Shown in pieces: positions 1-10,129 of a DNA stretch of 64,000 bases. A model generated the notes under the pieces. It saw only the letters and a program-made list of their open reading frames with translations, did no database searches and had not been told where the DNA came from. The stretch is from Yamagishiella unicocca (Eukaryota; Chlorophyta; Chlorophyceae; Chlamydomonadales; Volvocaceae), in NCBI GenBank assembly GCA_003116995.1, contig BDSL01000005.1, positions 1,054,001 to 1,118,000 on the forward strand, written 5' to 3'. Made by a program: the position numbers and the translations under genes. Every line of letters begins with the position of its first letter. The stretch's first letter is position 1.

Positions 1-2097
1 AGGCCGCTGGGGCCACGGCTGGAACCCGTCTGCGGCCCCTCCTCAGGCCCCGCAGAAACCGCCCCCGACGCCCCGACGGCAGTCGTGCGGCGGCGGCAGA
101 CGCCCCCGTCGGCGACACCGCCCGTCTCCGGCGCCGGCGCCGGGTCGGCGCCGCCGTCAGCAGTGTCGTACACAGGTTTCGGGGCTGCACCTGTGGAGCC
201 GTTTTGCGCCGCTGCTGCGGTGCTGGTGCTCGAGGGGGCCATCCAACGACCCTCCATTATCGGCTGGTAGACCGTGTCCTGTTTAGGAAACGGAGGGAAG
301 AGGGACCGATGTTTCCCAGCTGGAGCCTGCAACCGCAGCTGTCAGCCACGCCACAATCCCCGGCGCCCACAGCAGGCACGCGAGTGCATTTAACGTGTGC
401 GTACATGCAACCCGCCGCCCTCAGCAGCTTCCCAGCCCCCTCCTCCCCCTCCTCCAGGTTCCCTCCAGCCCGCTCCCACGCGCCGGCCCAGCCCCAGCCC
501 CCAGCCCCAGCCAGGGCACCACCTTTAAGATAGCCGACACGATCTGGTTGTATCTGCGGCCCCAGAACTCCCGGACGGACGTGGAGGCGAAGGGGTTCAC
601 CATGGCGGGCTGCAGGTCGAGGTGGCCCAGCAGGTGGCAGCCCAGAGGCATGGGCGCATCCAGCAGCAGGCTGGCGAACAGCCACACGTACAGGGCTGTG
701 GAAAAGGAGGGCCCAGCCCCGTGCACCGACAGCGGGGGTATAAAAGAAATCCGCGAATCCACGGCCGACAAACCAAGGGCGACAGAGGGGAGTTTTGAGG
801 GGAAACAAACCCGAAGATCGGCAGAGGGCGGGGAGGGCGGGGGAGTGAGAGGGATGTGGGCGGTGCGAAAAGGAAGGCGAGGGAGACGGGAAGGGGTTGA
901 GGCGGGCGGCAGGAGAATGTTGCTGCAGCGTCCGCTGCTGCCGCCGCCTCGCTCCGGAACTAGACAGATTGCCCGCTCCTTTTCACTCCGCTCCTCCCCA
1001 CATGCAGGATCCATATGGATCCATATGTTAAACTTATCCGCCCCAAACCTCGCATTCGCCACCCACCATAGCCCGCGTGCCGCAGCGAAGGGTACTCGAA
1101 GCCCTGCGGCGCCACCAGCAGCAGCGTCAGAACCGCCCCCAGCGCTATCTTACCCAGCAGGCTCAGCACGACGCTGCCAGCTCGGACGCGAGTGTGGCCG
1201 CCTGCGGCACCAACCACCAACCGTCAACGGCACAGCGGTTGCAGCTCGGACTGCTGAAGTGGACGATCGCCGCGATCCGGCGCGCGCAGTGCCAGCGGGG
1301 CCAGGGAGGGGGGGCCCCCAGCTGTAAACCCCAAGCAGCGAAACGTACGCTTGGCTGGGAAGTACGGCAGCATCAGCAGGAGCAGCCACTGTGCGGCGCC
1401 GAGACCAGGGTGCGCCAGCGGGCCGCGGTTGGCGGAGTAGGCAATGAGCTGCAGGGAGGGCGGGACCGGTCGGGCCGGATGCGCGTGTAACCAGTGTCAC
1501 GTACAGGTTGCGACAGCGGCGCTGCCCCCTACCTTGAAATTGCACAGCCAAGCCAGCATGAAGCCCAGGGAACCTTTGATGATGAGGCTCTGGCAGCGGA
1601 GAGGGGACCGCCGACAGCGGGGGCGAGGGCAGCAGGGGGAGAACGAAGTCGCGAAGCCGAGGAAGGGAAGGAAGGAAGGAAGGCAGACATGGCGAGAGGC
1701 GCAGGACCATGTCAACCCACATCGGGCGATATGTGAAGCAAGCTGCTGCCAGCAGAGTTCTAGCGGCCCGCTTGCACCCGCACATGAGGTAGTCAAGGGG
1801 TACTGCGGGAGCAGCGGGCTGGAGCAGGCAAGCAGCGAACAAACTTGCGTGTAAGGCGCCGACCGGTCAATCCTTCACGGATAGATCTAATCCTTCACGG
1901 ATGGACCTAGTAGGTGCGCGTGAGCGTCTCACCTCCTCCATCTGCAGAGGCCCCATCGTGAAGAGGAGGACGACCGGCAAGCTCATAAGCAGCCGAGTGA
2001 GGCCGGGGGGCTGCGTTCGGATGCTAATGGTCGCGTATGACAGAGCAAGAGCAAGAAGGGCCGCCAGGCGGGCGCCTGGCGACAGCGCGCCAAGCAT
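1..2097 (-). CDS. Wax-synthase-like MBOAT acyltransferase, copy A (3' end beyond window)
   Basis: Likely an ER membrane O-acyltransferase (MBOAT_2 / plant wax synthase family) that joins a fatty acyl-CoA to an alcohol or similar acceptor. Exons, 5' to 3': 2097-1933, 1589-1533, 1448-1349, 1201-1067, 695-523, 278 to the left edge; all junction phases agree. The protein starts with hydrophobic helices (LAALLALALSY, LMSLPVVLLF), has AWLCNFK and NRGPLA blocks matching copies B and C, a long helix pair in 1201-1067, and the family signature EFWGRRYN in the fifth exon, whose Asn belongs to the MBOAT active-site region. The expected catalytic His (VHE motif) lies beyond the left edge. After FWGRRYN comes DTVYQPIMEG, then a Gly/Ala/Pro-rich insertion absent from B and C. 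Compared with B and C, this copy has one extra early intron and lacks three others. Substrate is unknown. It starts 345 bp from the divergent WD40 gene. Confidence 0.82.
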
Positions 2098-2441
2098 GTT
2101 CCCAAACTCGTCTAGACAGCTGCCACGCAGAAGTAGAAGGTAAGGACACAGGGATGTATATCTCTACATAGTTGATTATAACATTTTCCAACAATAGTTG
2201 CGTGTGGACTTCCCGAACCATGCAGCGGCACCCGCGTTACGGTTAGCCGTTGGTTCATGTAAGCTCGTTGCCATGCTGCAATTTCTGCAGGTTCCACAAT
2301 TAAACTTCGGGATTATAGATCTGACATTGCGCCGTAGGCTTAGAGACAACAGTTCGCTGTGCGAAACGCAGTAGCCTTTTCCTTTCGTAGCTCCTAGCAG
2401 AAACTAGAACCAAGACCCCAGGCTTCAGGTCGGCTGCATTC
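2098..2441. promoter_or_regulatory. Divergent intergenic region between MBOAT copy A and the WD40 gene
   Basis: This 344-bp gap separates two start codons on opposite strands, so it must hold both 5' leaders and probably a shared promoter. It is visibly AT-richer than the flanking exons (for example around 2150-2200 and 2300-2330). I see no clear TATA box at a convincing distance for either gene. Confidence 0.5.
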
Positions 2442-5400
2442 ATGTCGGAGAGCGAAGAGGAATGGACTACCGTGCGCCGGCGTCGCGGCGCCCGTAGCGG
2501 AGTGTTGGTGAGCAGTGGCCGATCATGCTGTTACCCAAGCAGGCCAACCTGGACGAGCCACCTTCCAGAGCTATTGGATCTTGCCCTTGATCACAAACAT
2601 TCCCCTTGATCGTCCCTGCCCACGCGCATCGTGACGAGCGCAGAAGCAGCTGAAGGCGCTGCCGATTCCCGTGGTGCCGCTGGCCTTCGACGCCCTCGCG
2701 GAGCCCGAAGAGCGCCCCGCGCAGGACCAGAGCAAAGCCAAAAAGAAAAAGAAGGGCAAGAAGGCCAAGGTGCGCTGTCTTCCCCAAACCATGTCTCCCC
2801 TTCCCCCCCTCCCGCCATTTCCGCCCTCATGATCCCACTTGCACGCCGCCGCATTGCCGAAACTGCAGCACTGCATTCCACGTGGTACGCGGTACCAACC
2901 TTGTGGAAGTAAGTCGTGGCGCCGCCACCGTCGTGCAAACTGCACCCACACAGTTTTGCTGCTCACACAGTTTCGCTGCTCAGCGTCACACACCATAACG
3001 CAACACGCCGTTGTCCGATTTGTAATCCCCGTGCTTGTGGTGTATCCTTCCTCGGCAGGGCCATGATGCTGAGGATGACGAGGAGGGCGATGAGCAGACC
3101 GCGGGAGCACCCGGCGGAAAGACCGCCAGCGGCGCCGCGGCCTCAAAGGCCGGCAGCGGCAAGGGCCCCGCCGCTGCCTCCAAGGCGGCCCAGCTGTCCT
3201 TCTTCTCCTGGCTACTGAGCCGCCTGGTGGCGGTGCTGGTGATGCTGGGCCTTATGCGGGCGGCTGGCGGCGCCAAGAAGAAACGCAAGTCAAAGGCGTC
3301 GGCGCAGAAGGAGGAGGCGCCCGCAGCCCCCGCGCCGGCCAAGCCGGAAGTGGTAAAGGCTGCAGATGCCAGGGATAAGGCCCCGGCGGCCGGGGCTGCT
3401 GCCAAGGCGGCGGCGGCCGCGACAGCGGCTGCTCCGCAGCAGCAGAAGCCGGTGGCCAAGGCGGCGGTGGCAGCAGCAGCAGCAGCAACCCCCGTCACGC
3501 CTGCTAAGAAACAGGACGCCAGGCCTGCGCCCGCGGCGGTGACGCCCAAGCCGGTGGCCGCCGCCACCGCCACGGCGCCGTCGACGCCGGGGCCTGCGGC
3601 AACGACAGCGGCGGCGACGACAGCGGCGGCGGCGGCGACGCCACTGCCCGGCTCCGTCAGCAAGCCGGTCCAAACGGCGGCACCGCCGCCACCGCCGCCG
3701 GCCCCCGCGACCCCCCGCGTGCCGCCGCCGCCGGCGATCAAGTACGACGCCGACTGGGGCCGCGGCAAGTTCGTGGTGCAGTCCCTGCCTGGGGCGCATG
3801 CCGATGTGGTGTCGGCGGTGGCGCTGGCGGGAGACGTGGCGGCGTCGGCAGGGTACGACGGCGCCGTCAAGGTGTGCCGCCGGGGGGGGGTTGATAACCC
3901 GCCGCGGGTTTGGGCGCTGCGGCGGCAGGTGGAGATGCAGCCCACCTCGCCCACTTGGGGCGGCTGCGCCGTGCAGGGTGTCTGGTCAGTTGTACGACAC
4001 CAGTGGCGGCGCATGGCGGCGCATTTGCAACTGACACCTTCCGCCAACTCCCCACCGCCAACACCCTCCCTCCCCGCCACCGCCGTCCGCCCCGACAGCT
4101 GTGGCACTGGCCCGCCCCCGGCTCCGCGGGCGGCGGTGTGGCCCCCCGCCTCACCCTAGCTCGCGCCCTGGTGGGCCACAGCGGGCGCGTGGAGGCCATG
4201 TCGGCTCACGCTGAGTCCCGGAGGCTGGTGTCCAGCGGCAGGGACTCGGCGCTCAAGGTGAGGTGCGGTGCGGTGTGGTGCGGTACCGCGTAAGGGGCCG
4301 CGGATTTTAAACCCTCCCTGGCGCCGCCCACTCCCTGGCAGCCCACACAGCCCACACAGCCCCCGCTGCCCACACAGCCCCCACAGCCCACACAGCCCCC
4401 GCTGCCCCCACAGCCCACACAGCCCACACAGCCCCCGCTGCCCACACAGCCCCCGCTGCCCACACAGCCCCCACAGCCCCGCTCCCCTCTCCCCGCATCC
4501 GTCCGTCCACCAACGCATTGCAACAGGTGTGGGACCTGGGCTCCGAGCCGGGCGGTGCCTCCGCCGGGGAGCTGGCCAGCACCTACGTGTACGAGAGTGT
4601 GCGCTCTCTGGCGGTGGACTGGGCGGGAGAGGAGGCGACGGCGGCGGGCCGGGTGCTGCTGGGAGCCAGGTGGGTCGGTGGGTCGGTGGATCGGTGGAGC
4701 AGCTGCTCATGGGATTTTGCTGTTCAGGGTGGCGGAGGGAGCGAAGGGGAGGACCGGGTGCGGGGTGCGGGACGCAGGAGGCTGATGGCTGGAGGGAGGG
4801 CAGTGCGACGCAGGAGGCGGGGGCCCGGTGGAACAACGAAGTGCGGTAGGGAGTGTTAGGGGAAAACCCACAGGGGAGGGCAGTGCGACGGAGGGGGGGC
4901 ATCAGAAGAAAACCCACAGGGAGGGGACGGCCCCGGGGGGCGGTTGTGTGTTAGATCACCGGATCAGCACCACTGGTCTCAAGGGTGCTCACCTGACCTC
5001 CCCTCCTTCCTCTCCCGGCTTTCCCCTCCCCGCGACCCACCCACCCACCCAACCCACCCGCCGCCAGGTCCGGCACCGTGGTGCTTTACTCCCTGGGCGC
5101 GGGCGGGGGAGCTCGCAAGCTGGCGGCACTGCGGGGCCACGGGGACGAGGTCACGGCGCTGAGGGTGCGGAGGAGGGGCGGAGGGAGGGATGGAGGGAGG
5201 GGCGGAGGGAGGGGGGGAGGGAGGGGGGAGGGAGGGGGGGAGGGAGGGGGGGAGGGAGGGGGGGAGGGGCACACAGCGGGTGCGGGGCGGAAGTCGTGCT
5301 GGTGGGGCTTGCAGGGTGGGGCCGAGGGCTGGTGGGGTGGAAGCCCTTCGCTCTTCCCTCTCGCACACACACCGACCCACCGACCCGTCGTGTTCCCCCT

Positions 5401-6941
5401 CCCGCTCCGTTCCAGTTCCTTGGCGGTGACGGCAGCAGCGGCAGCCAGGCGGCCAGCGGCTCCAGGGATGGCAGCGTGCGGCTGTGGGACCTGCGCGCGG
5501 CGGGGTCGGGAGGAGGCGGCTCTGCGACCGCCGTACTGACCGGGCTCAGGTGAGGGGGCAGCTGCCACGCCTGCCCGCTTCCCCCTACTCCCCTGCGTGT
5601 GTATTTACCTCTCACCCGTACAACCCTGCGTGGGTAGCCTCAGCAACCATGTGCTTCGCCTTTCCGGATCACCTCCCATCCCCCCGCCCCACCCCCACCC
5701 CCTCAACCCACCCTCGCAACCCACCTCCAACCCACCCCCAACCCTTGCCCCACACGCAGCGGCCGTGTGTGCTCTGTGGCCCCTCTGGGGTCGTACCACC
5801 TGGTGGCGGGAGACTGCTCCTCGACCGTCAAGCTATGGGTGAGCCGCGGCGGGAGGGGGCGGGGGTCCTAGGGGTTTGGCTGGTGTGGGGCTGGGAGGAG
5901 CCGCAGTGCGAGCAGCGGTACGGCTTACGTTGGTAGGTTTCGGGGCTTGGGGATTGCTTCACGTACACCTGACTCACTCGTCCTCGACTGTTCCCCCCTC
6001 CCCGCAAACTATTCGCCGGCTAGTTTCTCCCCTCCGTTTCCTATGCTGTGTAAGCCGGGTGTTCTCGCGCAACCCCTTCCCCCGTGTTTTCGGGCATCCA
6101 TGGGTCTTCCTCGAACCCCCCCGCACTCGCAGGATCTCCGCATGTTGCCCTCCGGTCCCCGGCAGCCCCCTGCCCCAGCCCCGCGGCGCCTGCCCAACGC
6201 CCCCGGCTTTGCGGGCGACTGCTGCCCCACCGCGGGGCTGTGGTACGGCGCCCGCTCCAGTGTGCTGCTCAGCAGCACCATCGCCTGGTGGACCGGAAAC
6301 AAGCAGGTGGGCGCGTTGCAAGCATCCAGGGGTGATGGGAGGGGACGAGGGGGGTGGTTGTGTGTGTTTTGGCATGGAAGGGAAAAAGGTTTTCCACGCC
6401 CCGTCCCTTCCTCGTCTTTCTCCCTCCCCTCCCCTCCCCTCCCATTTTTTGGAGGCAGCTATCCTACCAATGTCGCGTAACCTATTATTTTTGTGCCACC
6501 CCACCGCAGGCACTGGAGGAAGCTCCCCCCAGCGCCAAGCTACCCATGGCCTGCCTCAACGTCTCAGCAGTGGGTGCGGGTACGACACCTCCCGCAACCG
6601 CCGCAACCTCCTCGGACGCCACCCACGCGCTGATGTGCCAGTACCAATACACGCTGCGGCTGGGCCCAGGGGTTGTGACGTGTATGGCGGGCTCGGCTGA
6701 CGAGGCCTCAATGCTAGTCGGCGGCGCCTCAGGGTCACTTTGGGCTATGAGGCTGGTGCGGGGCGGGTCGGCCGCGGCGGCGGCGGCGGAGCGGGCGGCG
6801 GAGGCGGCGGCGGCGGCGACGGCGGCGGCGGGCGCGGAGGGGGGTTGCGAGGTGGTGGATGCGCTGGTGGTGGGTGCTGATGAGTTCTCGGACGACGAGT
6901 ACGATGATGAAGATGAGGCGGACGAGGACGAGGACGAGTAG
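2442..6941 (+). CDS. Membrane-anchored WD40-repeat protein
   Basis: Complete ten-exon gene: 2442-2507, 2644-2769, 3059-3871, 4099-4257, 4527-4669, 5068-5164, 5416-5549, 5760-5838, 6133-6306, 6510-6941. Every junction is GT-AG and in phase, giving about 740 residues. The start MSESEEEW is followed by a Lys-rich block (KAKKKKKGKKAK), an acidic patch, then one strongly hydrophobic segment near residues 112-132 (FFSWLLSRLVAVLVMLGLM) followed by KKKRKSK. An Ala/Pro-rich linker reaches to about residue 300. WD repeats then follow: GAHADVVSAVAL...GYDGAVKV, LVGHSGRVEAM...GRDSALKVWDL, LRGHGDEVTALRF...SRDGSVRLWDL, and GRVCSVAPLG...SSTVKLW. The tail is very acidic (DEFSDDEYDDEDE). One N-terminal membrane anchor plus a C-terminal propeller resembles ER-anchored TBL2-type proteins, but I cannot assign orthology. 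Function unknown, presumably scaffolding. Confidence 0.85.
4340..4480. repeat. CCCACACAG / CCCCGCTG short tandem array in a WD40-gene intron
   Basis: Imperfect array of 9-bp cccacacag and related cccccgctg units filling the intron between exons ending at 4257 and starting at 4527. The array stops about 45 bp before the acceptor. The units repeatedly contain CACAG, an acceptor-like AG, yet the exon boundary used by the conserved WD frame is downstream. Confidence 0.85.
5165..5275. repeat. G-rich GGAGGG purine tract at an intron start in the WD40 gene
   Basis: The intron after the exon ending at 5164 begins with about 100 nt of nearly uninterrupted purines (ggagggaggg units). As RNA this is a G-rich intron start with G-quadruplex potential. 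Confidence 0.85.
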
Positions 6942-7486
6942 GGGGAGGACGAGGTGGCGCGGAAGGTCACGACGAGCCTCGTATTAATTATATCCTGCGT
7001 CAAGGGTTGTCGAATGTGGTGTCTAATTTGCAGCGGCCGCGCCGCAGGTTTTATGGCCTCAACAGGCACTGGACCTGGGGCCAGCTCATTGTTTCGGCGC
7101 AGTACAGAAAGCAGGCGGCCTCTCGCCTTCTAAACTGTACGCATTTAACTGGAGGCCCTCCTTTTCTGCACCTTATGCCTCTTACGTTGCGCGTCGAGCG
7201 GTCGGAGATTTTTCATGGCTGGGCGTAACGGGCCACCTGTGGGAGGCAGCCAGGCGCGGACTAAAGAAGTACAAGGGCACCCGGAATCAGATCGCATCCA
7301 TATTTTAATATCTTCACGCGCGCATAAGCTACCAAATAAAATCCTTATCCTAGCAATCGTGACAAAGGTAACTCTGCAAGCCCTATTACTGACCGACGGT
7401 CGCACTAAACGGTAGAATAGGTGGAACTCAACCGTCGTCGTCACGCAGCACGCACTTGAGGCCTGATTGCAGCTCTTCTGTGCCAA
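6942..7486. other. Intergenic, 3' flank of the WD40 gene and 5' flank of the next ORF
   Basis: No supported gene. AT content rises around 7290-7400. I found no TGTAA poly(A) signal close behind the WD40 stop codon. Confidence 0.4.
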
Positions 7487-10129
7487 ATGGAAACCCAGAC
7501 GAGGTCTTATAATAATGTTAGCCAAAAGCCTGTCGGCATGCTGTTGAACCCCGCGGAGAGGCAGCCTCGAGCCGAGAGAGCCGCGTCTTCCTCTTCCCGA
7601 GTCGTAATGGAGAGCATCAGTTGTGCGATGACGCATAACCCCCTATATCTTCTCGCTTCTCAAGCAATGGAGGATTTGGTCTCTGATTCTGTCCACGGCT
7701 TCGAACAAAGGCGCGACAACCCGCTCTTCTCCGCATCGTCGTCCGCCGCGCTCAGCGCTTCACCTTCCCTGGCCTCCAAGGGTTCGCTGTCATCGCTTAG
7801 CTCCGAAGACGTCGCAATTATACTCATGCTCCGGGCCGCTGTCCGTCTGGGGCTGTCCCAGCTGATACCATCCACGGGCGACGAGAGGCCGGCACCAGTA
7901 GTGGCCGCACCTCACGCGGTGCGCACCAGGCGAGCCACTGCCTTAGGCCTGCTCCCATTGAAATCCGCTTCCGATCTGCAGCCTTACGAGCGAGTAATCG
8001 AGGGGCGGGCCGGTCGCCTCAGCGGCGTGGCGCAGCGGCGTCCTCGTGCCGCCTCGGCAACGGCAGTGGCGGGGACCGGGAGGATGCTGATGGCGGGCTC
8101 ACCGGGGGTGGTTCTGATTCAAACAGCACAAGAAATGGCGTCTCCAACGAGCGCGATTGTAGCAGGGACGGCCGCAGAGGCGCTGGTGACGGAGGAGGTG
8201 ACTGCGTATGGTCTGATGGTGGCAGCCACAAGGAGTGAACAAGCACTAGCGCCGCCGGCGTCGGAAGCGGCCATGGGCGCTGCGGCAGGCGCACCGCAGA
8301 TGGTGCCAGAGGGGGAGGCGGAGGAGGCAGAGGCGATGGTGGAGTCGGCACAGCCGGGTCAGATGGCAGCAGGTGCAGGCGGGACAGCAGCAGCGAGCGA
8401 GGAGGCAACGGTCATGGAGCGGGTCGCTCCGGTGCCTGAGACGGCGGCTGCGGTGGCTGCCAGCCCGGTGTCTGAGGCGCCAGACGCGGAGGCCGCACCA
8501 TTCGCGCCACTTCATACGCCGGCAGAGGAGCAGGCGGTGGGCGCTGCAATGACCATGAAATCGCTGGCGGCGGCAGCGGCGGCGGCGGCGGTCGCAAAGT
8601 CATCTGTGAGCCGTCGGACGCTGCCGGGAGCTCCTGGCGACGGTACCTCGGCCACAGCTGCTGGCTCTGGAGCTGTAGATGATGCGCCAGGTTATATCCA
8701 TACCTGCGCCGATATGGGGTCTGCCGCGCCGCCTCGCAATGGAGTTTCGGAGCTCCAGGCCGCTGACGCGGCATTTACCGAGCGGGCAGGTGAGGAGGCG
8801 CTGTCGGCGCCGCCGCTGCATCAGGAGACCCAGCCCAGCCGGGGGCAGCGCCAGGGCTGGAGGCAGCACCCCACTCGCCAGGTGGCGGTGTCCTCCATGC
8901 CCGCTTACTGGGGCCCAGCACGGGCCGGTGGCGGTTACAAGCCCGCAGGGCCCTGGCGGACAGCGTACCGCCCCACTGCACCCGCCGCCGCCGTAGCCGC
9001 CGCCGCCGCTGCTGCGCCCAGCACCGCCGATGGCGGCGGCGAGGCTCCCATTCATCCCGGCAGCCGCCCTGACGCCGCCTGCGACTCCACTCGGGCATGC
9101 GCCGGTGGCAGCGGCGCCTCCGTGGAGTCTGAGCGGCTGGCGGCCGGCGCGGCGGCGGCGGCCGTCGTCGTCGCGGAACCTGGTGGTAGCGACGGCGGCG
9201 GCGCCGCCGAGCCGGGGATGCACGGTGCTGGCGGCAGCGGCGAGGAAGGTGGCGATGGCGCTCAGGAGATCAGCCAGCACCGCGGCGAGGCTGTCGAGTC
9301 GCTGGCGGTAACGTGCTACGTTGGCGACGTTGTCGGCGTCGTCGGCGATGGTGCCGATGGCGCCGGCGTCAGAGGCGGCGGCGCCGGCGGCGGCAGCTGC
9401 AGTGAGAGCGGCAGCGAGTGTGGCCCCCCCGGGTGCGGCAAGCCCGGTTTCGACGGCGACGAGTACGGCTACCCTTACAGCAGCAGCCTCTACAGCAGCA
9501 GCCTCAGCAGCAGCCTCAGCTCCTGTCTGGCGGCCCTGCTAGGCAGCCGCACCAGCAGGGGCCTGCCGCACCCCTCCCGCGCCTCCACAATCGACGCCAT
9601 CTGCGGCTGGCCGCTACCCAACCCCTTCGCCGCGCTGCTGCCGCAGTCGGCAGTCGTGATGGAGGTCGGAGAGCGCTGGTGGGCGCTTCTGGACGGTGAT
9701 GGGGGCGCCGTACAGCACCAGCCCACCACCACAGTATCGTGTCCACGAGTGGTGGGGGCGCTGACGCCGACTAGCAGCCTCGCCGGGGCGGTGCAGCTGC
9801 CCAGCGGCGGGGGCAGCACCGACAGCTTCGTCTGCTGCGTCGGCTTGGCCTTACGCAATCGCTCCTGTGCTATAGCAGCCGTGGCGGCCGTAACAGCGTC
9901 GGTGGCGCTCGCTGCGACGGCGGTGGCGGCGACCGAATCGGCCGCGATGGCCGACGCCAACGGCAGCGGCGGCGGCCGGACCCGTGCAAATAGCAGCGAC
10001 AGCACTGCCAGCGGCGAGCCTGCCGTACGGGTACGGCATGCTGACATGGCGCTGGTGGAGGAGCTCATCCAGCGGCTCCGTGAGCTGGTTGCGGCGGCGG
10101 CTGAGTGCCAGGGGCAGCAGCTGTACTAA
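7487..10129 (+). CDS. Hypothetical 880-residue Ala-rich protein, intronless
   Basis: A single open frame of 880 codons with no intron, unusual beside multi-exon neighbours. Residues 1-130 look most protein-like (mixed composition, a Ser-rich block SSLSSEDVAIILMLRAAVRLGL), followed by very Ala-rich stretches with Glu-rich patches (EGEAEEAEAMVE) near residues 270-330. A Gly/Ser-rich middle leads to a Ser-run region near 660-690 (YSSSLYSSSLSSSLSSC), and the C-terminus has a plausible amphipathic helix (ALVEELIQRLRELVAAAAE). No signal peptide or known domain is recognisable. Two TGTAA sites lie about 430-450 bp after the stop. In GC-rich DNA long ORFs can arise by chance, but this length, the single frame and the downstream poly(A) signals favour a real gene. 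Function unknown. Confidence 0.6.
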   Translation: METQTRSYNNVSQKPVGMLLNPAERQPRAERAASSSSRVVMESISCAMTHNPLYLLASQAMEDLVSDSVHGFEQRRDNPLFSASSSAALSASPSLASKGSLSSLSSEDVAIILMLRAAVRLGLSQLIPSTGDERPAPVVAAPHAVRTRRATALGLLPLKSASDLQPYERVIEGRAGRLSGVAQRRPRAASATAVAGTGRMLMAGSPGVVLIQTAQEMASPTSAIVAGTAAEALVTEEVTAYGLMVAATRSEQALAPPASEAAMGAAAGAPQMVPEGEAEEAEAMVESAQPGQMAAGAGGTAAASEEATVMERVAPVPETAAAVAASPVSEAPDAEAAPFAPLHTPAEEQAVGAAMTMKSLAAAAAAAAVAKSSVSRRTLPGAPGDGTSATAAGSGAVDDAPGYIHTCADMGSAAPPRNGVSELQAADAAFTERAGEEALSAPPLHQETQPSRGQRQGWRQHPTRQVAVSSMPAYWGPARAGGGYKPAGPWRTAYRPTAPAAAVAAAAAAAPSTADGGGEAPIHPGSRPDAACDSTRACAGGSGASVESERLAAGAAAAAVVVAEPGGSDGGGAAEPGMHGAGGSGEEGGDGAQEISQHRGEAVESLAVTCYVGDVVGVVGDGADGAGVRGGGAGGGSCSESGSECGPPGCGKPGFDGDEYGYPYSSSLYSSSLSSSLSSCLAALLGSRTSRGLPHPSRASTIDAICGWPLPNPFAALLPQSAVVMEVGERWWALLDGDGGAVQHQPTTTVSCPRVVGALTPTSSLAGAVQLPSGGGSTDSFVCCVGLALRNRSCAIAAVAAVTASVALAATAVAATESAAMADANGSGGGRTRANSSDSTASGEPAVRVRHADMALVEELIQRLRELVAAAAECQGQQLY

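Noticed and set aside
257..1842. Several 100-300 codon ORFs on both strands overlapping MBOAT copy A
   Set aside because: Shadow frames; only the spliced minus-strand model carries family motifs shared with copies B and C.
5086..5615. Pro-rich minus-strand ORFs
   Set aside because: Reverse translation of the GGAGGG purine tract in a WD40-gene intron.
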